This document shows, one piece after another, positions 59,444 to 64,000 of a stretch of DNA of 64,000 bases. The stretch comes from Streptomyces roseicoloratus (GTDB taxonomy: Bacteria > Actinomycetota > Actinomycetes > Streptomycetales > Streptomycetaceae). The notes beneath the pieces were generated by a model. It did no database searches, was not told the origin of the DNA, and saw nothing but the letters and a program-made list of their open reading frames with translations. The number at the start of each line of letters is the position of its first letter. Position 1 is the stretch's first letter. The translations under genes and the position numbers were made by a program. Location of the stretch: contig NZ_SDOY01000013.1 in assembly GCF_004117935.1 (NCBI RefSeq), positions 1 through 64,000 of the forward strand. The letters are read 5' to 3'.

Positions 59444-59833
59444 TTGTCAGTCGAGTTGAACCACACGATCGTCCACGCCCGGGACAACCGGGAGTCCGCC
59501 CGCTTCTTCGCGGACCTGCTGAATCTTGAGATCACCGCGGAATGGGGCCCGTTCATCGCCGTCGCCCTGAGCAACGGCGTCACCCTGGACTTCGCCACCG
59601 TCCCCGCGGACGACATCGCCCCGCAGCACTACGCCTTCCTGATCTCCGAAGAGGAGTTCGACACCGCGTACGCGCGCATCACCGAGCGCGGCATCGAGCA
59701 CTACGCGGACCCGCACCGGCAGCACCCCGGGACCGTCAACCACAACGACGGTGGCCGCGGCGTGTACTTCATGGACCCGGCGGGCCACGCGATGGAGCTG
59801 ATCACCGTGCCGTACGGCGGCCGGCCCTCGTAA
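59444..59833 (+). CDS. VOC (glyoxalase/dioxygenase superfamily) protein
   Basis: A 129-residue vicinal-oxygen-chelate fold protein. The metal-ligand pattern is H7 in ELNHTIVHARD, a His in QHYAFLI near 65 and the C-terminal Glu in FMDPAGHAMELI near 120, with the typical two beta-alpha-beta repeats. It could be a glyoxalase, resistance or extradiol-type enzyme; the substrate is not evident. The TTG at 59444 is the start because GGAGG ends six bases before it (59433-59437). A 14-bp hairpin follows the stop. Confidence 0.88.
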   Translation: MSVELNHTIVHARDNRESARFFADLLNLEITAEWGPFIAVALSNGVTLDFATVPADDIAPQHYAFLISEEEFDTAYARITERGIEHYADPHRQHPGTVNHNDGGRGVYFMDPAGHAMELITVPYGGRPS

Positions 59834-59843
59834 CACCGGCGCC

Positions 59844-59876
59844 GGGGGCCGCATCCCGGTCCGGGGTGCGGCCCCC
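59844..59876 (+). terminator. Terminator-like hairpin after the VOC gene
   Basis: GGGGGCCGCATCCC (59844-59857) pairs with GGGGTGCGGCCCCC (59863-59876), 14 positions including one G-U pair, around a 5-base loop. It starts 10 bases after the VOC stop. Confidence 0.8.
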
Positions 59877-59964
59877 GCCCGGTCGGGACCGGGCCCGACG
59901 GCGATGTCAGTCCGCTGGCATATCCTTCCCGCCACCGCACACCGACCGGGGAGGATCAGATCAA

Positions 59965-61473
59965 TTGACCAGCCAGACCGCCTACCCACTGCCCTTCGAG
60001 ACGTCCCGCGCCCTGCCGTTCGCCAAGCCCCGGACGCTGCGTGAGCTGGAGATCATGGAGTGCAGCGCCCATATCCGGGCGAAGCCGGGGTGGTTCGACA
60101 AGCGGAACGACGCCGGCATCGCCGCCCGGTGGACGCGGGAGATGCTCGACCAGGGCCTCACCGAGGCGCAGGCGCGCTACGTGCTGGCCGAGCTCGCGCA
60201 CTACGCGGCGCTGCGGGACGCGCGGACCGGCATCGAGGTGTCCGCCGTCGACGGGGTGTGGCAGTCGGACACGCTGGTCGACGACAAGCTCCGGTCCCGG
60301 CTGCGCGAGGCGGTCCGGGTCCTGGAGGAGGTCCCGGAAGCGGAGAAGGACTGGCACCCCGGCTCCGACGGCCAGGTGCTGGATCTGGTCCACCCGTCGC
60401 TGTTCTGCCTCGTGCGGGACGTGAGCGCCGCGCCCGAACAGGCCTGGCGGAACCCGACGAACCACTACGCGAAGCACGAGTTCTCGGAGAAGTTCCAGTG
60501 GCTGCCCACCGACGTCGAGGTCGGTGACGACGGCGACGTCAGGTTCCTCTCGTACGTCAACAACGTCCATCCCGAGGAGCACCACGCCCTGTCCGCCGTC
60601 CTCCCGGACCTGTTCGCGCGCCTGCTCCCGCTGTGGGAGAACGTCCTGACCGATCTGCGTCATCCGCGGCCGCTGCGGATCGAGGCCGATCCGCACGAGT
60701 GGTACGACGACGAGCCCACGTACCCGGCCCCTTCCTCCTCCAGCGACGCCGCCGCCTACACGGAGGCCCGCAAGGCCTGGTCGGAGCAGATGGACCACTG
60801 GTATCAGAACCGGCGTCCGGTCGTTCCGGACGCCCCGGAGTTCGCCCCGCCCGCGCTGCCCGAGGCGTCCGCCCGGGTCGGTCTGCGCGGGCGTCGTCTC
60901 CAGGTCATCACGAAGCTCGCCACCATCCATCTCACCCCGGAGGAGCCCGAGTACGCGGGCGGTTCCTGGCACGTGGAGGGGATGCTGAACGAGCGGATCG
61001 TGTCGACCGGCATCTACTACTGGGACAGCGAGAACATCACCGAGAGCCGGCTGAGCTTCCGCGCGGCGCTCGACGACCCGTACTACGAGCAGAACGACGA
61101 CGACGGGCTCCGTGAGGTCTACGGCCTGGAGGACGAGGACGCGCTGAACCAGGTCCTGGGCTCGGCGTCGACGCCGGCGGGCCGCTGCCTGGCCTTCCCG
61201 AACGTCCTGCAGCACCGGGTCGGACCGTTCCGCCTCGCGGACCCGACGCGTCCGGGACACCGCAAGATCCTCGCGTTCTTCCTGGTCGACCCGTCGACGC
61301 CGATCGTCTCGACGTCGGACGTGGCACCGCAGCAGCCGTGGGCCGACACCTCGACCATGACGCTCGAGCAGGCCCGGGACTATCGCGAACAGCTCATGCG
61401 GGAACGCAAGTTCTTCACCGACGAGCACAACGAGCAGGTCTACGAGCGCGAGTTCTCGCTCTGCGAGCACTGA
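59965..61473 (+). CDS. DUF4246 protein with 2-oxoglutarate-oxygenase-like motif
   Basis: A 502-residue cytosolic protein matching DUF4246: LPFAKPRTLRELEIMECSAHIRAKPGWFDKRND at the start, ARWTREMLDQG, and QFQ/KFQWLPTDVEVGDDGDVRFLSYVNNVHPEEHHAL near 175-210. In the C-terminal part GGSWHVEGMLNERIVSTGIYYWDSENI (about 332-358), LAFPNVLQHRVGPF near 412-425 and GHRKILAFFLVDP near 432-444 give an H-x-E...H...R arrangement, as in Fe(II)/2-oxoglutarate oxygenases. The family has no assigned function that I know. TTG 59965 is the start, with GGGGAGG ten bases upstream. It is convergent with the FHA-monooxygenase gene. Confidence 0.8.
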   Translation: MTSQTAYPLPFETSRALPFAKPRTLRELEIMECSAHIRAKPGWFDKRNDAGIAARWTREMLDQGLTEAQARYVLAELAHYAALRDARTGIEVSAVDGVWQSDTLVDDKLRSRLREAVRVLEEVPEAEKDWHPGSDGQVLDLVHPSLFCLVRDVSAAPEQAWRNPTNHYAKHEFSEKFQWLPTDVEVGDDGDVRFLSYVNNVHPEEHHALSAVLPDLFARLLPLWENVLTDLRHPRPLRIEADPHEWYDDEPTYPAPSSSSDAAAYTEARKAWSEQMDHWYQNRRPVVPDAPEFAPPALPEASARVGLRGRRLQVITKLATIHLTPEEPEYAGGSWHVEGMLNERIVSTGIYYWDSENITESRLSFRAALDDPYYEQNDDDGLREVYGLEDEDALNQVLGSASTPAGRCLAFPNVLQHRVGPFRLADPTRPGHRKILAFFLVDPSTPIVSTSDVAPQQPWADTSTMTLEQARDYREQLMRERKFFTDEHNEQVYEREFSLCEH

Positions 61474-61489
61474 ACCGCTGCCGTGCCGA

Positions 61490-61529
61490 GGATGCCGCCG
61501 ACGCCCGCGTGCCGGTGTCGGCGGCATCC
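61490..61529. terminator. Bidirectional terminator-like hairpin
   Basis: A perfect 13-bp stem, GGATGCCGCCGAC (61490-61502) and GTCGGCGGCATCC (61517-61529), with a 14-base loop lies between the convergent DUF4246 and FHA-FAD genes. Confidence 0.85.
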
Positions 61530-61544
61530 GACCGGCCCGCGGGA

Positions 61545-63470
61545 TCAGTTCGTCGCGGGGGCCCTCGTCGGATCGGGCCGGGGACCCGTCCTCGGGTCCT
61601 TCGGGGGCGCCGCGTCCTGCCGGTAGAAGATGTCGATGTCCACTTCCTCGCCGCCGACGATCAGCGTGTCCCACGCCCCGCTCTCCAGCAGGGTCCGCAG
61701 GGTGGAGGAGCCGAGCTTCTCCAGATGGTTCCGGAGGGTGGCGTCGTCCGGCATGCCGGGCACGCGTGACGCCAGCCGGTCCCGGATGCCCCGGAGCCGT
61801 TCCATGAAGGCGTCGGTGTCCGCCTTCCTGTCCAGGTCCTTGACGCCTTCCGACTCCTCGATGCTCTGGGCGATCTTCTCCTTGATCGGGCGGCTGACGC
61901 CGTTCTCGTCGGTCGTGATCATCGTGTTCCAGGCCCGGCTCTTGTGCCGGTACTGGAGCATGGACATGGCCGCCTCGTGGCGCGCGAAATCGGCGTCCCG
62001 GAACGGCCTGCCGGTCCACGCGCCGTTGAGGGACCGGGCCAGGGAGATGGCGGATCCGAGTCCGCTGTTGAGCCCTCGGCCGGGCCAGAAGTGGATGGCG
62101 TTGGCCGCGTCGCCGAGCAGGAACCCGTAGGTCCCCGGGGAGGTCGACGTGGCCGGGCGCAGCCGTGTGGTGAACCTGGGCCGCTGCACCATGTCGAGCC
62201 GGAAGGCCGTGACCGCGCTCAGGTCCCGCTCGGCGACGCCGAACAGGGTCAGCCCCTCCAGCACCCGCTTCCAGAGGGCCGAGCCCCTGACCATGGCGGG
62301 CAGGAAGAGGGTGCTGTGCGTCGGGCACTGGAAGTCGCCGTGGTCGTCCCGTCCCATGACGCACGGGCGCGAGGCGATGCATTCCTCGAAGACGTGCCGG
62401 ACGGGATCGATGCCGACCACTTCCGCGGCCTCGGCGTCGGTGAGCCTCATGTTGAGGAATCCCTGTCCGCGGAGGGCGTTGAGGAGGAAGCGGTTCTGGG
62501 CGACGGTCAGCAGGACCGTCATGGGGTCCGTCAGGGTCGACTTCACGCGCAGTCCGAGGACGACGTCCTGGATGTGCCGGCCGTGCAGCGAGTAGATGGA
62601 CGTGTCGGCGTTGCCGAACCTGTCGATGTAGTGCTCGCGCGTCCGGGAGCGGCCGCCCTCGCAGATGGCGAGGACGTGGTCGCGGGCGTCTGCCCCGTCG
62701 TGGGCGGCCGGGTCGAACACGTCGGGGACCAGCCTGATGCGTCCCCGCTTCTCGTTGGCCAGTTCGAGGAGGGTGTCCTCGATGTAGGCGATCCGGAGGT
62801 TCCTCGGCTTGTGGCCGCGGAGCGAGTCGGGACCGACCGGCCACATCTCGGTGTACGCGTCGCCGCGGAAGAGCCGTGCCTGCACCTCCTCGGGGAGGTT
62901 CAGGTACTGGCGGCTCTGCACGGTGACGACCTGCTGGCGCCGGACGTTGCCCTGGCCTTCGGTCTTCCAGACGACCTTCGCCCCGTCCTGGACCCAGCGG
63001 CCGTCGTGGACGGTGACGGCCACGCGTGGCCCCATGAGGTGTTCGAGGAGCAGGGCGAAGCTCAGGCCGACGGGGCCGCCGCCGGACACCGTCACGTTGA
63101 GCACGGACCCTTCCGCGAGGGTTTCCTCGGAGGGGGTGAGCGGCGCCAGCACGGAGAGGTCGAGGATGGTCTCCATCGTGTCGACCGCTTCGAAGCGGAA
63201 GGTTTCGGTGCCGATCTCGATGAGGTCTCCGGGCCGCAGTTCGTGCGAGGTCACGCGCGTGCCGTTGACGCGTGTGCCGTTGCTGCTGCCGCTGTCGTAC
63301 AGGACGAATCCGTGGCCCTCGCGACGCACTTCGGCGTGGAAACGCGAGACGTTTCCCACCGTTATCACCACGCTGTTGTCGCCGTTGCGCCCGAGGGTCA
63401 GCGGTGCGGCGCCGATCGGGAACTGCTGTCCTGCCAGAGAGCCTTGATGGCCGACGAGCCGAGGAGGCAT
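61545..63470 (-). CDS. FHA-domain fused to FAD-dependent monooxygenase
   Basis: A 641-residue two-part protein. The FHA domain covers about 10-95, with GRNGDNSVVI, SRFHAEVRREG and YDSGSSNGTRVNG, the phosphothreonine-binding loop residues (Arg, Ser, His, Asn). A flavin monooxygenase follows: FAD motif VSGGGPVGLSFALLLEHL near 127-144, and GFLLGDAANAIHFWPGRGLNSGLGSAISLARSLNG near 430-465 where the GD motif contacts the flavin. The C-terminal 130 residues are helical and charged. FHA plus monooxygenase is unusual and suggests control by a Ser/Thr kinase; neither kinase nor substrate is known. ATG at 63468-63470 is the start. Confidence 0.85.
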   Translation of the reverse strand: MPPRLVGHQGSLAGQQFPIGAAPLTLGRNGDNSVVITVGNVSRFHAEVRREGHGFVLYDSGSSNGTRVNGTRVTSHELRPGDLIEIGTETFRFEAVDTMETILDLSVLAPLTPSEETLAEGSVLNVTVSGGGPVGLSFALLLEHLMGPRVAVTVHDGRWVQDGAKVVWKTEGQGNVRRQQVVTVQSRQYLNLPEEVQARLFRGDAYTEMWPVGPDSLRGHKPRNLRIAYIEDTLLELANEKRGRIRLVPDVFDPAAHDGADARDHVLAICEGGRSRTREHYIDRFGNADTSIYSLHGRHIQDVVLGLRVKSTLTDPMTVLLTVAQNRFLLNALRGQGFLNMRLTDAEAAEVVGIDPVRHVFEECIASRPCVMGRDDHGDFQCPTHSTLFLPAMVRGSALWKRVLEGLTLFGVAERDLSAVTAFRLDMVQRPRFTTRLRPATSTSPGTYGFLLGDAANAIHFWPGRGLNSGLGSAISLARSLNGAWTGRPFRDADFARHEAAMSMLQYRHKSRAWNTMITTDENGVSRPIKEKIAQSIEESEGVKDLDRKADTDAFMERLRGIRDRLASRVPGMPDDATLRNHLEKLGSSTLRTLLESGAWDTLIVGGEEVDIDIFYRQDAAPPKDPRTGPRPDPTRAPATN

Positions 63471-63712
63471 GGGTCACCCAATTCCATGAGTCACGGATCC
63501 GATGACGACATGCGAAACCGGTCACCCGGAAAGCCCCCCTTGCCTCACACACCGCGACGGGACCGGCACGCAGGGCAAGCTTATGGCGGTCACGAGGCCG
63601 CTGAGAAGGCGTCCGGACCGACCGATCACCATGTGGTGGCCGTTCCGTGACGATGTCACGGCGCGGCTACGGCCGGTCCGGCGTGCCCGGGCCGTTCCTT
63701 CCGGATCAGGCC

Positions 63713-64000
63713 TCAGCCCACGTCGAGCGCGTTGGGCAGGCCGAGCCGGTGGCGCAGTCGGTCGTGGCGCTTGAGTCCCTCCATCTCCGGGGCCCGGAAC
63801 AGCTTCTGCACCGTGCAGCGCGGGGCGGTCGAACCCGTCCGGTCGAGCAGGGCGTTGACGGCCTGGCGGGCGGAGGCGTTGGCGCCTTCCATCGTCGCCA
63901 GGTCGATGTCGACGGCCACGTAGTCGCCGGCCAGGAACAGGTTGGGGATTCTCGTGGCGGCCTGCGGCCGGTTGTGGAAGGTGCCGACGGGGTGGATGAG
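63713..64000 (-). CDS. FAD-dependent amine-oxidase/phytoene-desaturase-like protein, C-terminal end
   Basis: Only the last 95 residues are in the window; the gene continues beyond 64000. The visible part starts LIHPVGTFHNRPQAAT and contains NLFLAGDYVAVDIDLATMEGANASARQAVNALLDRTG, the C-terminal FAD-binding segment (AGD...MEGA..SG/A) of carotenoid desaturase and squalene-oxidoreductase-like flavoproteins. The end is a helical charged tail. It lies 242 bases upstream of the FHA-monooxygenase gene on the same strand, and the two may act together. The specific reaction cannot be read from this fragment. Confidence 0.8.
   Translation of the reverse strand, partial: LIHPVGTFHNRPQAATRIPNLFLAGDYVAVDIDLATMEGANASARQAVNALLDRTGSTAPRCTVQKLFRAPEMEGLKRHDRLRHRLGLPNALDVG

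Noticed and set aside
59956..63552. Minus-strand open frame of about 1,200 codons spanning the DUF4246 and FHA-FAD genes
   Set aside because: It runs through two real genes and a terminator hairpin in the wrong frame or strand and has no recognisable domain.

Overview
The window is a chromosomal stretch of a Streptomyces (or very close actinobacterium). It is very GC-rich with strong third-position GC bias and GTG/TTG starts. It carries an AfsR/SARP-type regulator, a ten-gene gas vesicle cluster in the Streptomyces order gvpO-A-F-G-Y-Z-J-L-S-K, and an srsABC-like phenolic lipid operon. No insertion sequence, integrase, rRNA, tRNA or CRISPR array was seen. Naming rests on motifs read by eye, since no search could be run.

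Layout. 0.3-4.3 kb: MHYT membrane sensor, methyltransferase, an unknown protein and a fatty acid desaturase. 4.6-9.4 kb: SNF2-family helicase and SWIM zinc-finger protein in one operon. 9.5-11.4 kb: septum-formation-like membrane protein and folD, the latter behind a ZTP (pfl) riboswitch. 11.9-17.7 kb: a SARP regulator facing a tight three-gene operon (VioC-like amino acid hydroxylase, TauE/SafE exporter, AspH-like hydroxylase) with a long palindrome upstream. 18.0-20.3 kb: heat-shock module (two DUF2267 proteins, Hsp20, divergent Hsp18-type regulator) with a perfect palindrome between the divergent genes. 20.5-25.7 kb: GMC oxidoreductase, patatin phospholipase and membrane metallophosphoesterase in one operon. 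25.8-32.9 kb: ion homeostasis block (MscS channel, two CPA2 antiporters, two KhtT/TrkA-C regulatory subunits, a DUF4118 protein, NhaA).

33.2-42.8 kb: a membrane-domain locus. A SPFH/flotillin and a 1,671-residue AAA ATPase lie on one strand, and a NfeD/YqiJ-like protein and a second SPFH protein on the other. The shared promoter region holds two copies of one palindrome. 42.9-50.7 kb: an unknown protein, hemerythrin, UbiA prenyltransferase, the srsABC-like operon, an alkyl-DHAP-synthase-like flavoprotein with a divergent TetR regulator and its palindromic operator, and a GlsB-type membrane protein. 50.9-56.8 kb: gas vesicle cluster. 57-64 kb: stress and redox genes (a GvpZ-like SRPBCC protein, an FMN-reductase pseudogene, SDR, FKBP, VOC protein), a DUF4246 protein with an oxygenase-like pattern, an FHA-FAD monooxygenase fusion, and the end of an FAD amine-oxidase-type protein cut by the window edge.

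Much of the window concerns the membrane and stress: lipid desaturation and oxidation, phenolic lipids, flotillins, proton antiport, a mechanosensitive channel, small heat-shock proteins and gas vesicles. The least explained parts are the flotillin/AAA locus with its twin operators, the two-hydroxylase/exporter operon, and the FHA-monooxygenase fusion.
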